A program made the position numbers and the translations under genes. The notes below the pieces were generated by a model. That model worked only from the letters and a program-made list of their open reading frames with translations, ran no database searches and was not told the origin of the DNA. This document shows, piece by piece, positions 1 to 7,626 of a DNA stretch of 64,000 nt. The DNA comes from a virus, in IMG/VR virus record IMGVR_UViG_3300035698_023018, positions 1 to 64,000 of that record. One strand, written 5' to 3'. The first letter of the stretch is position 1; each line of letters opens with the position of its first letter.

Positions 1-85
1 CCAATGACGATGTTGTCTTAACGGTAAGTTATCTTCTTCACCTTTCCAATGACGATGTTGTCTTAACGGTAAGTTATCTTCTTCA
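1..85 (-). repeat. 45-bp in-frame tandem repeat at the left edge
   Basis: Bases 1-40 are repeated exactly at 46-85, giving a 45-base unit that keeps the reading frame and encodes a 15-residue peptide, GEEDNLPLRQHRHWK, twice. The array may continue beyond the window. It may be a real peptide repeat or an assembly effect at the boundary. Confidence 0.85.
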
Positions 86-2355
86 TCCTTATTAGGACAA
101 GTTTCTGTACGCCTTGGCGGAAGTTTATCCGTTGTTCCCATAGTTCTTCCGGGCGTAAATCCACTACCTTCATCATCCGCTTGATCCATAAAAGGCATAA
201 CTTTACGTTTTGTTCGGTTACGTGGTGTATTTTTTGCATCAAATCCATCACGGTTACCTTGCCAAGGTTGCTGATCATAAGGACTAGTATGCGGACCGTA
301 ATTTCCGCCAGGAGGAGCGCCTTTCTGAAGATCGTGTAAAGTATCATCAGGTGTAGGACTACTTACTGTATTAGCTAATATAGGTTCTAATGCACCGACT
401 AACAATTTCTTCGCACGTTTCACAGAACCAAAACGACGTCTATAGGTAGCACAATCCGCGGCAGTCTTGCCATGTTGAATAACGACGTCGCCTGCACGGA
501 ATTTAGAATACGCTTTCTTGAATAAAGTATATGTCATCCATTGACTATCATTATCGAAAGAAAACGTGGAGAACATATCATTATCTGCGGTCTTTTCCAT
601 CGACTTGATTATACTTGAAAGATAATTCATATCTGACTCTCCTCCCATCGGACCTACTTCAAATAGATTACCTTGTTCGCCGTCACCCGGCGTACGTCCT
701 GATGGCCGATTATGAAAAGGATATCTATGCTTACGTTTCTCTGGCTGTTGTTTAGTAGGAGAATCTCCTGAAGTCCATTCATAGTCCCACTTATCCCCAC
801 CTGGACCAGAAACATCATCTACTGCTTCTTTGCGCATATTCAACTTATTTGCTATATCTGGAGGCATATTTCCCGGTAGATTAGAGTCTTCTGGGGGTTT
901 ATTTAGTTGAATACCTCGTAAATCTTCCATGGAGACAAGTTGGCTCATTACACTATCCGATATATATTTATAAAATCGGTCACCTTTAGGTAAAACGTCA
1001 TCATCTAAAAGACGATATTCCTCAGGTCTTCTCGGTGCGGGAGGACTATCTCCAGGCATAGTAAATAGTGTGGCTAACTCGTCCACACTATACCCATATT
1101 CTATAAGTGAATCATATAATGTATTTAAACGCACACCGATATACTCTTGGAGATTAGAGAAAAAATCTGAATCCCCAAGTTGTGTTCCCCCTAACCATTC
1201 GTCCTGTGGATCCTCCAAAGTTGTAATCGCATCTTCGGTAATTTTATTGATAATATATTCATGGTCAAGCTCTCCTCCACGAACTAAATATGTCGTCACA
1301 TCCCATTCATCGTAGGAATTAGAGTGTTTTGACATATTTAAACGGAAACCACCCTTTTCTCTCTTCGCCCGTTCCTCATCTCGGTATTCTCTCTCAACAC
1401 GTCCTTGAATACCTTCTACAGGAGGATTTGCACGTGCACTGACGGCTTCTGTTGCGGACATCCCTTTACGCTTCGCATCTTCAAACTCTGCGTTAGTAAG
1501 TTTGCCGCTATCGAGTAGTGCTGCTAATTCGTTAAGGCGCTTCTTCTCTGTTTGCTGCTCTTTCGAACTACGCGGATCTCCCTTAGGTTGATCAATAACG
1601 GACTGACCTTCCATCGAAAGAATAGTATTTGAAAGCATACTCATTACTTTACGGGTACGATATAAATCAAATGCCTTATTTCGATATTCTTGACCTTCCG
1701 ACGTATCATTTAACCAGTCTGTCGCTTTTTGGGCTTCTTTACGCGTATTGGCGCCCATAAGATTTAGCGCAAGTTGTTCTGACTTAATTAAATCGTTTCG
1801 TGATCTACTATCCAATAAAGATTGTGCCCGCTCCTTAAGAATATCGGGCAAATCTGCACGCTCGATCATTGATTGCACGGTTGCAATATCTACATTATTT
1901 ATACCTCGCTGAAAAGGTTCAAGATTATCGACCATCCCTTTAATGGCTTCGGGCGGGCCGTACTTTTCTTGCATTGCCTGTTCTTTTTTACCCTCAGGAC
2001 TCTCACTCTTGAGTAAATTCTTCATAATATCGCGGAAAGACGGAGGAACAGGCGCATCAACTAGAGCTTCTTCACTATCCTCGGGTTTTTCTTGTTCCAA
2101 GCGTTTCTGCGCGATTTCTGCAGCAGTCATTGGGGCGTAATCTTCTTCAACCTCTCCTCTTTGACCCTTCGGTGCACCCGGTAATGGTCTTACCGGTGTA
2201 AGTGGTTTTTCACCTTCTGGGAGAACTATATCTGGCTTTTCTTCTTCTGGTATACCCAGCTTTCTCTTTTCGTCATCTGGTACTGAATCTCCGAGGAGAG
2301 CTGCCTTTTTAGTCTTAGGATCGACTGTCCTGGCATCAAAATTGAAACGTTGCAC
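1..2355 (-). CDS. Large virion-region protein with LNM motifs, 3' end beyond window
   Basis: An open frame of 785 codons runs from a GTG at 2355 off the left edge without a stop. The start is set by a perfect GGAGGAG at 2361-2367, 5 bases upstream of the GTG. The product is hydrophilic, rich in Asp, Glu, Lys and Pro, with no signal peptide or membrane segment. It contains the motif R-L-N-M-S-K (DNA 1327-1344) and K-L-N-M-R-K (829-846), also found in other large proteins of this module. Near the left edge it carries a 15-residue tandem repeat. It lies downstream of terL in the packaging block, so a virion or head-assembly role is inferred. No known family was recognised. The frame and start are secure; the function is not. 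Confidence 0.8.
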   Translation of the reverse strand, partial: MQRFNFDARTVDPKTKKAALLGDSVPDDEKRKLGIPEEEKPDIVLPEGEKPLTPVRPLPGAPKGQRGEVEEDYAPMTAAEIAQKRLEQEKPEDSEEALVDAPVPPSFRDIMKNLLKSESPEGKKEQAMQEKYGPPEAIKGMVDNLEPFQRGINNVDIATVQSMIERADLPDILKERAQSLLDSRSRNDLIKSEQLALNLMGANTRKEAQKATDWLNDTSEGQEYRNKAFDLYRTRKVMSMLSNTILSMEGQSVIDQPKGDPRSSKEQQTEKKRLNELAALLDSGKLTNAEFEDAKRKGMSATEAVSARANPPVEGIQGRVEREYRDEERAKREKGGFRLNMSKHSNSYDEWDVTTYLVRGGELDHEYIINKITEDAITTLEDPQDEWLGGTQLGDSDFFSNLQEYIGVRLNTLYDSLIEYGYSVDELATLFTMPGDSPPAPRRPEEYRLLDDDVLPKGDRFYKYISDSVMSQLVSMEDLRGIQLNKPPEDSNLPGNMPPDIANKLNMRKEAVDDVSGPGGDKWDYEWTSGDSPTKQQPEKRKHRYPFHNRPSGRTPGDGEQGNLFEVGPMGGESDMNYLSSIIKSMEKTADNDMFSTFSFDNDSQWMTYTLFKKAYSKFRAGDVVIQHGKTAADCATYRRRFGSVKRAKKLLVGALEPILANTVSSPTPDDTLHDLQKGAPPGGNYGPHTSPYDQQPWQGNRDGFDAKNTPRNRTKRKVMPFMDQADDEGSGFTPGRTMGTTDKLPPRRTETCPNKDEEDNLPLRQHRHWKGEEDNLPLRQHRHW

Positions 2356-2393
2356 TGTTTCTCCTCCTTAACGATCACCGTATAATATAACGT

Positions 2394-3023
2394 TTATTCA
2401 CCAGTTTCGGCAGCCGGCGGTACAGGAATAGCACTATCTCTTACTAGCACCACAACTTCTACCAGCTTAAAATCGTTTTTGGTCACATATTCAAACCGGG
2501 GTGTGTTTAATTGAAAGACCTTACACCCGGCATCAATAAGGACTTTCTCTTTCGCCATTATATCCAATACTGAATTCTGTACAGAGCTCAAATCTTGAAT
2601 GTTAAACGTACCCGACTCAAGCGTATGTGCTTCAAGTATGGTCGTCTCTGTCTTCTCACCCTTGTTTTCGTCTTTTCTAAAAAGACTCAACATTTCGAAT
2701 GACTCTAGATCATCCCCTTGTAACTTAAATTTGTCCGCCAAATCAGGGGTCGCTACTGCATCTGTTTGAGGTACATCATCTGCTATATGTTCTTTATCAT
2801 CCATGAGAACGACATTAAGATGAATAGCACCATCTTCAAGGGTCACCGATACAGATTTGCATTCCAGGGGATCATAATTGTCACCATTCCAATTCACCAA
2901 CAGTTTTGTAGCACTCACAAGAGCTTCTCCTTTCGGGGGTTTGTCAAATACAATATGACTTGCACTTACACCGAACTTTACTTGTTCAGGATCTTTCAAT
3001 AATGTAGAATATAAATCCACCAT
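2394..3023 (-). CDS. Hypothetical protein, virion region
   Basis: A 209-residue soluble protein with an acidic middle section and no recognised domain. Its ATG overlaps the stop of the preceding gene by one base (TAATG), so translation is probably coupled to the WYL-like protein upstream. It shows alternating hydrophobic strands (for example around SVTLEDGAIHLNVVLMDD), which suggests a beta-rich fold, and ends in a Pro/Ala tail. It sits between a WYL-like gene and the large left-edge protein. A structural or assembly role is inferred from position only. Confidence 0.6.
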   Translation of the reverse strand: MVDLYSTLLKDPEQVKFGVSASHIVFDKPPKGEALVSATKLLVNWNGDNYDPLECKSVSVTLEDGAIHLNVVLMDDKEHIADDVPQTDAVATPDLADKFKLQGDDLESFEMLSLFRKDENKGEKTETTILEAHTLESGTFNIQDLSSVQNSVLDIMAKEKVLIDAGCKVFQLNTPRFEYVTKNDFKLVEVVVLVRDSAIPVPPAAETGE

Positions 3024-3430
3024 TAGTATCGAGGAACAAAAAATGTTTCTAACAGTTGTACGTCCATTATATTCGAGAGAAAGAATGATTTAATGGTATC
3101 TGCATTAATGTCGTGCATCCACAGATATCCTGCCGGATGACTTCCTGCACCGCCAATTTCATATGGTTCTCCCACATATAGTTTAATCTCACCACGTCTG
3201 TTCATATATTCAATCTGAATATGCTGACTATTTGCAATTGCAATAGGAATCAACTCTAACGGACTACTTACCCCGACTTCTTCAGGAAGTATTTGCTCTT
3301 CGGGCGGGATAATTTCTTCAGCATTCCCTAATGCGTCTAATTTCCCTATCTCTTCAGGAGTAAGAGCAATATCCTCGCCTTCGGCAAAAGTTTCCTCAAA
3401 GAATGGTTCGTTGTATTCGTCTTCAGACAT
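3023..3430 (-). CDS. Small protein with WYL-like domain
   Basis: A 135-residue protein in two parts. The first 65 residues are strongly acidic and look disordered. The C-terminal part, from about residue 68, reads I-E-Y-x-N-R-x-G-E, then E-P-Y, then G-Y-L-W, and ends with a stretch like T-I-K-S-F-F-L-S-N-I-M-D-V. This matches the order of conserved positions in WYL domains, SH3-like folds that bind ligands or nucleic acid in many bacterial regulators. No DNA-binding HTH is present, so it is a bare WYL-like module. The homology call is by eye. It is coupled by one base to the downstream gene and separated from the metalloprotease gene by a homing endonuclease. Confidence 0.55.
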   Translation of the reverse strand: MSEDEYNEPFFEETFAEGEDIALTPEEIGKLDALGNAEEIIPPEEQILPEEVGVSSPLELIPIAIANSQHIQIEYMNRRGEIKLYVGEPYEIGGAGSHPAGYLWMHDINADTIKSFFLSNIMDVQLLETFFVPRY

Positions 3431-3448
3431 CTTATCTATAATACCCGG

Positions 3449-4144
3449 TTATACGAAGTTTCGTGCTTTTCTACGTTTCCACGCATCCCGCAATTTTTGT
3501 TTATGTTCTATGGAATGACTAATACCTTTATTCCAAGGTACTTGGCCTTTATTAGCTTTACTCATCTTTTGTAAAATTTCCGAAGAGGGTGTAATCCCTT
3601 TATTCCGGGGAATGCGCCCCTTCATCCCAGAAGATTTACCTTTTCGTACATCACTTAACTTTTGGCAAGTTTCTTTAGATCTCTTCTTACCCTTATTAGC
3701 TTTACTTATTTTCTGGCGAGTTTCTATAGAAACTGTGTGGCCTTCCTTGATTTCCCGTAGTTTTCTTTTTGTACTTTCTGAATGTTGAAAACCTTTCAAA
3801 GCTTTACTTATTTTACGTTTAGATATAACGGAAAGTTTCCTACCACTATTCCCCTCGCCTCCTTCTGTTAAATTACATAAAGTACCCATCTCCAAGTCTC
3901 TACGGCCATAATACTTAATCCAATACTTTTCTTGCCTAAAAACTTCTTCTTCAGAAAGATTTGTGTGGAGAAAAATAACTCCTACATTATCTACACCCAC
4001 TTTACGGATTTTGTTCTTCAGTAGATTATTAGAAGTATTTCTATATAAATGTCTACCCACTTTATATCGGTCATTCTTTCCTTTCCCAATATAAAAAGGA
4101 ATGCCCAATTTATCAGTATACATGTAAATATAGAATTTATTCAT
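3449..4144 (-). CDS. GIY-YIG homing endonuclease with NUMOD3 repeats
   Basis: A 231-residue free-standing homing endonuclease. The N-terminus has the GIY-YIG catalytic signature (F-Y-I-Y-M-Y near residue 4, then F-Y-I-G-K-G-K), followed by the conserved region ending in L-T-E-G-G-E-G-N. The C-terminal half is made of short Lys-rich NUMOD3 DNA-binding repeats of the form S-x-E-T-x-x-K-[IL]-S-x-A-x-K-G. It sits between two complete genes with 10-18 base gaps, so it is not intron-encoded. This family cuts related genomes at a specific site and spreads by recombination. It is one of three such genes in the window. Confidence 0.93.
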   Translation of the reverse strand: MNKFYIYMYTDKLGIPFYIGKGKNDRYKVGRHLYRNTSNNLLKNKIRKVGVDNVGVIFLHTNLSEEEVFRQEKYWIKYYGRRDLEMGTLCNLTEGGEGNSGRKLSVISKRKISKALKGFQHSESTKRKLREIKEGHTVSIETRQKISKANKGKKRSKETCQKLSDVRKGKSSGMKGRIPRNKGITPSSEILQKMSKANKGQVPWNKGISHSIEHKQKLRDAWKRRKARNFV

Positions 4145-4154
4145 AATTCAATAG

Positions 4155-4619
4155 TTAAAATTGTAGCGCCGCCGTATATTGACATTTACGTGCTGCTTTA
4201 TAAAAGCTTTTATTCCATAAACCTAAAAGTTTTGCTAGTCGCTTCGTCGCACGCCACGTACGTTGTTCATCAGCACGTTTCGCTTTCAAATTACTAGTAT
4301 ATCCATCAATATTCTCTGCGCGTTCTTCTTTCGTCATCTTTATTGCATCAAGATAATGGCAATATTCATGTATGAGCATGCAAGTAATCTCGATCTTATT
4401 CTTCCTATTAAGTACGTAATCATGAGGTACATCCAGTTCAATATATGTAGACATACTTCTACGAGATAAAGCTGTTGAACCTCCGATTAAATCATCCTGG
4501 TTAATACGCAAAAATATCTTTGGACGTATTCGACATACTTTATTCAAGTGCTCGCTTAATTCTTCAACATAGTTCACTAATGTCCAATATAGACGATCTC
4601 GAATACTACCCACGACCAT
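4155..4619 (-). CDS. Putative zinc metalloprotease (HExxH)
   Basis: A 154-residue protein with H-E-Y-C-H in the context M-L-I-H-E-Y-C-H-Y-L-D near residue 87. This is the HExxH zinc-binding signature of small metallopeptidases (SprT-like or minigluzincin-like). The C-terminal part is Lys/Arg rich. No signal peptide is present, so it acts in the cytoplasm or in the particle. Its start overlaps the end of terL by 14 bases, which places it in the packaging operon. A role in processing virion proteins is an inference from this position; a housekeeping or DNA-protein crosslink protease is the alternative. Confidence 0.6.
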   Translation of the reverse strand: MVVGSIRDRLYWTLVNYVEELSEHLNKVCRIRPKIFLRINQDDLIGGSTALSRRSMSTYIELDVPHDYVLNRKNKIEITCMLIHEYCHYLDAIKMTKEERAENIDGYTSNLKAKRADEQRTWRATKRLAKLLGLWNKSFYKAARKCQYTAALQF

Positions 4620-7600
4620 GTCTCCCTATACGATCACCAACTTGACGCATAGCTACTTGTACTGGACTACGTGCGTTACCGCCTTGAAATAGGCTTGGCA
4701 TTTGTCTACCCTGTTGACCTTTACCTACGGTCTGATGCTTCACAGGCTTACCGGTTTGCTTCATGATATCTTTATATATTTGATGATCACCAGATTGATA
4801 CAAACCATGGCGATATACCAAGTTTGCAAGAATATCTGCAAAGTCATCAGTTTGTACCGGGCCACTATCGGCGTGACCGTATTTAACAATATTACCAGTA
4901 GTAGTCTTTGTCAAGTATTTCAACTCTAGTTTCATCTGCTCTATCCATCCTTCCATGTATGGTGGAGCATTCTCAAAAGTAATTTCAGGCGGCTCACTGA
5001 AACAGTGTACCAAGCCTAAATTCAACTTCTCAAGAAAATTGGTATACATCATGTTCTTGTACTTATTCGTAAAGAAGGTTTCTAATGCAGTATAACCCGC
5101 GTTACGGAGTAATCTAATACTTTCCTGACTATTCCATTGGTCAAATACGATTTCTAACAATACGCCTTGATAACTTAATCTAGCCGCTAACGCTCTGAGG
5201 AATTTTGATACCGCTCCGGCATCAACGGGTACTTGGATGACCTTACCCGTGACTTTATTATGGACCGCTTTCGGACGAAATCCGTGTAAACCATCAATCA
5301 CCACAATGTCGCTTTCACAATGCCCCCAACCTACTGCATATGTATCACTTGAAGAAGCAGGGTCAACGGAAATAATATATTGTCGTTGCCACATGCCTAT
5401 ATAAGTCATCTTCAACCCAGGCTTAACCATAAGATCGATCTTCTCGGAATCAATGAATGAAGTACTAGGTTCACCGAAATGCGCGCCATACTCCATGTTT
5501 GCGCCAATAGGATCCTTCTTAAAGTCACTATCAAATACTTTCCGCGGATACTTTGGATTACATTCCCACGTGGCTAATTGCATAAATAGATAATTATCAT
5601 TCTTTTCAATAATCCCACCAGTTTGTTCACAACCTCCAGCAAGACAATAGTTCCGGTAGAATTCTCCGCCCTTTTCTCTGGGCGAACTGATCATAATGAC
5701 CTTTCCATCAAAGATCATCTTATCCGCCATGATAAAGTCTTTGGTAGAAGGTGACAACGCTTTAAGCATAGCATAGTCAGTTTGGGGCATTTCTGCCAAG
5801 ATATCTTCTTCAGTGGCGCCACCACCTACTGTTTTAGTACGCTCAAAGTGAGCAAACTCATCAAGAATCAAACATATAACAGCCTTACCACGTTTTGATG
5901 CAGCAGACGTAGTAAACGCCGCTACCATGATAGAGCCTTCTAACAAATTCTTCTTCGTTATACCTTTTGTACGGGCATCATTATATTTTCGTATTTGAGC
6001 GTTCTCGTACAAATCGGCAGGAGTGAATAAACGTAATTCTTCAGAGTTATCCTTACTCCAATCTACATACTTTTCAAAGAACGGAATACGCCGAATATTA
6101 TCCTTACATAATCTGAAAGGATCCTGCGCTTGAGATCCATCCTTGGCGCAATTATGTACAAAAATACCATCAGCAAAAAAATTATGAGTTTCTATAACTT
6201 CGATATCATAAGTTTTTTGAATACCTAATGCAGAAATTTCTCGAATGCGAGTCCACTTAAGCCCATCGCAAATTGGATGATTTTTAAATTCTTTATTAGT
6301 CCCATTTTTTGACATTGTAAACCGCCAAATTGGGCCTTCCCCGTAATTCGTACGCATATAAAATGTTGTTACGTTCGAAACATTCCAGCCAACAGAAATG
6401 CATAAATCTCTTAAAGACCGGATTAATTCTTCATTTGATAAAGAAATTGTAGTAATTCCATTCGTTCCTTGATGTCCATCACTATGAATTACTCCTTTTA
6501 AAAGAGCAATTTTTAAAACATCCTGTAACCCGAAAACCCATGAAGGTAATTTTTTAGTTTTAGCTCCCTTATCAAAGCCCCATTGTAAAATATTATTACA
6601 CGCAACTGTAGAATGTACACGGTAAAAATAATTATGGGTGCCAACACCTATAAAATTAGGATCTTGAAATTTTACTGGCGAAAACCATGCGATTTTTGCT
6701 TGATCCATATATTTCTGCTTTTCGGTATCCGTATCTGGAAGGGCAATAGTTAACACCCCACTTGTAGGATTTTCAGCCCTCCCGCAGAAACAAATACTCC
6801 CATCGCCTAAATATAGTCCTAATTGTTCCATAATTTCTAAAGTTGCTGGTGCGCCATTAGGGAGAGTACTCCCAGATTGTTCAGGAACATCAGTTAAAAT
6901 CCCAATATAATCACCTACACATAACTCAGATGCCTCAACCCATTCAGGTTTGCGAGGATTTGCAGGATTGACGCCTTTAGAAAGTCTATAAAATCTATGT
7001 TTCCAACTAGACTCAATTGTACGATTGCCTGTTTTAATTTCAAGGATTTCTTTTTCCCCTGATTCCCAAATATGCTTAATTGTAGAAGTTTGAAGACCTT
7101 TCTCTCCTTTAGAAAGAATAGAGTTGCCCGATTCCAATTCACATATTCTTTTAGTGTTTCCAGCAGGTAAAGTTACTCGAGAATTCGCCGATAAACAGTT
7201 AACAATCCAAATTGGATGCCGTCTACGAATATTGTAATAGGCTTGAGGATCACCCTTACATATAAGTCGATACGCTTCGTATGTCTGAATGAAGGAAATA
7301 AGTGAGGATTTTCCGCTTCGACGACCAAGAACAAGAATAAGAATCTCAACAAATTTTGCAGGATCACGTTTCGTTAGTTCCCAATCAATTTGCCATACAT
7401 TCTTCATAATATCTAGAACAGTTTGTTCTTCTTCAGAGACGGGATACTTTTCCCACAGACCATAGATCACTTTGATTAAAAGCGACTGGAATGGGAATAG
7501 CCGTTCACCTAAATATTTAGAGGAAGTACAGAAAATATACGCGTCGACTTCCTTGATCGGTGCCGTTGCCTTTACCCTGGAGGTATATTGAGTATCAACT

Positions 7601-7626
7601 ACTTTTTTGAAACTAAAGTCGCTCAA
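4606..7626 (-). CDS. terL: Terminase large subunit with intein
   Basis: A 1006-residue precursor of the ATPase-nuclease that packages DNA into the prohead. Walker A is G-R-R-S-G-K-S-S at residues 101-108. Walker B is L-I-L-D-E-F-A-H at about 586-593. The RNase H-like nuclease has V-D-P-A (Asp755), F-D-Q-W (Asp829) and T-D-D-F-A-D (Asp927/928). Residues 144-492 are an intein inserted between the ATPase motifs; removing it leaves about 657 residues, a normal TerL size. The extein junction reads I-W-I-V-N / C-A-K-D-G. The gene abuts the modular 699-residue protein upstream and overlaps the metalloprotease downstream. Confidence 0.95.
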   Translation of the reverse strand: MSDFSFKKVVDTQYTSRVKATAPIKEVDAYIFCTSSKYLGERLFPFQSLLIKVIYGLWEKYPVSEEEQTVLDIMKNVWQIDWELTKRDPAKFVEILILVLGRRSGKSSLISFIQTYEAYRLICKGDPQAYYNIRRRHPIWIVNCLSANSRVTLPAGNTKRICELESGNSILSKGEKGLQTSTIKHIWESGEKEILEIKTGNRTIESSWKHRFYRLSKGVNPANPRKPEWVEASELCVGDYIGILTDVPEQSGSTLPNGAPATLEIMEQLGLYLGDGSICFCGRAENPTSGVLTIALPDTDTEKQKYMDQAKIAWFSPVKFQDPNFIGVGTHNYFYRVHSTVACNNILQWGFDKGAKTKKLPSWVFGLQDVLKIALLKGVIHSDGHQGTNGITTISLSNEELIRSLRDLCISVGWNVSNVTTFYMRTNYGEGPIWRFTMSKNGTNKEFKNHPICDGLKWTRIREISALGIQKTYDIEVIETHNFFADGIFVHNCAKDGSQAQDPFRLCKDNIRRIPFFEKYVDWSKDNSEELRLFTPADLYENAQIRKYNDARTKGITKKNLLEGSIMVAAFTTSAASKRGKAVICLILDEFAHFERTKTVGGGATEEDILAEMPQTDYAMLKALSPSTKDFIMADKMIFDGKVIMISSPREKGGEFYRNYCLAGGCEQTGGIIEKNDNYLFMQLATWECNPKYPRKVFDSDFKKDPIGANMEYGAHFGEPSTSFIDSEKIDLMVKPGLKMTYIGMWQRQYIISVDPASSSDTYAVGWGHCESDIVVIDGLHGFRPKAVHNKVTGKVIQVPVDAGAVSKFLRALAARLSYQGVLLEIVFDQWNSQESIRLLRNAGYTALETFFTNKYKNMMYTNFLEKLNLGLVHCFSEPPEITFENAPPYMEGWIEQMKLELKYLTKTTTGNIVKYGHADSGPVQTDDFADILANLVYRHGLYQSGDHQIYKDIMKQTGKPVKHQTVGKGQQGRQMPSLFQGGNARSPVQVAMRQVGDRIGRHGRG
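6151..7197 (-). other. Intein in TerL with LAGLIDADG endonuclease
   Basis: A 349-residue protein-splicing element, residues 144-492 of TerL. It starts with Cys144 (C-L-S-A-N-S-R-V) and ends with F-V-H-N, followed by Cys as the first downstream extein residue, all typical of a class 1 intein. Two LAGLIDADG-type motifs are present: L-G-L-Y-L-G-D-G-S at about 269-277 and L-L-K-G-V-I-H-S-D-G at about 375-384. The homing endonuclease is therefore probably still intact. The insertion lies in the ATPase domain just after the P-loop region, a conserved site. Confidence 0.93.

Noticed and set aside
1070-2140. Plus-strand frames within the first 2.4 kb
   Set aside because: The minus strand is open over the whole length with a strong ribosome-binding site, so the plus-strand frames are shadows of that gene.
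7173-7367. Minus-strand frame at the TerL intein border
   Set aside because: It is out of frame with both TerL and the intein, which are continuous across the region.
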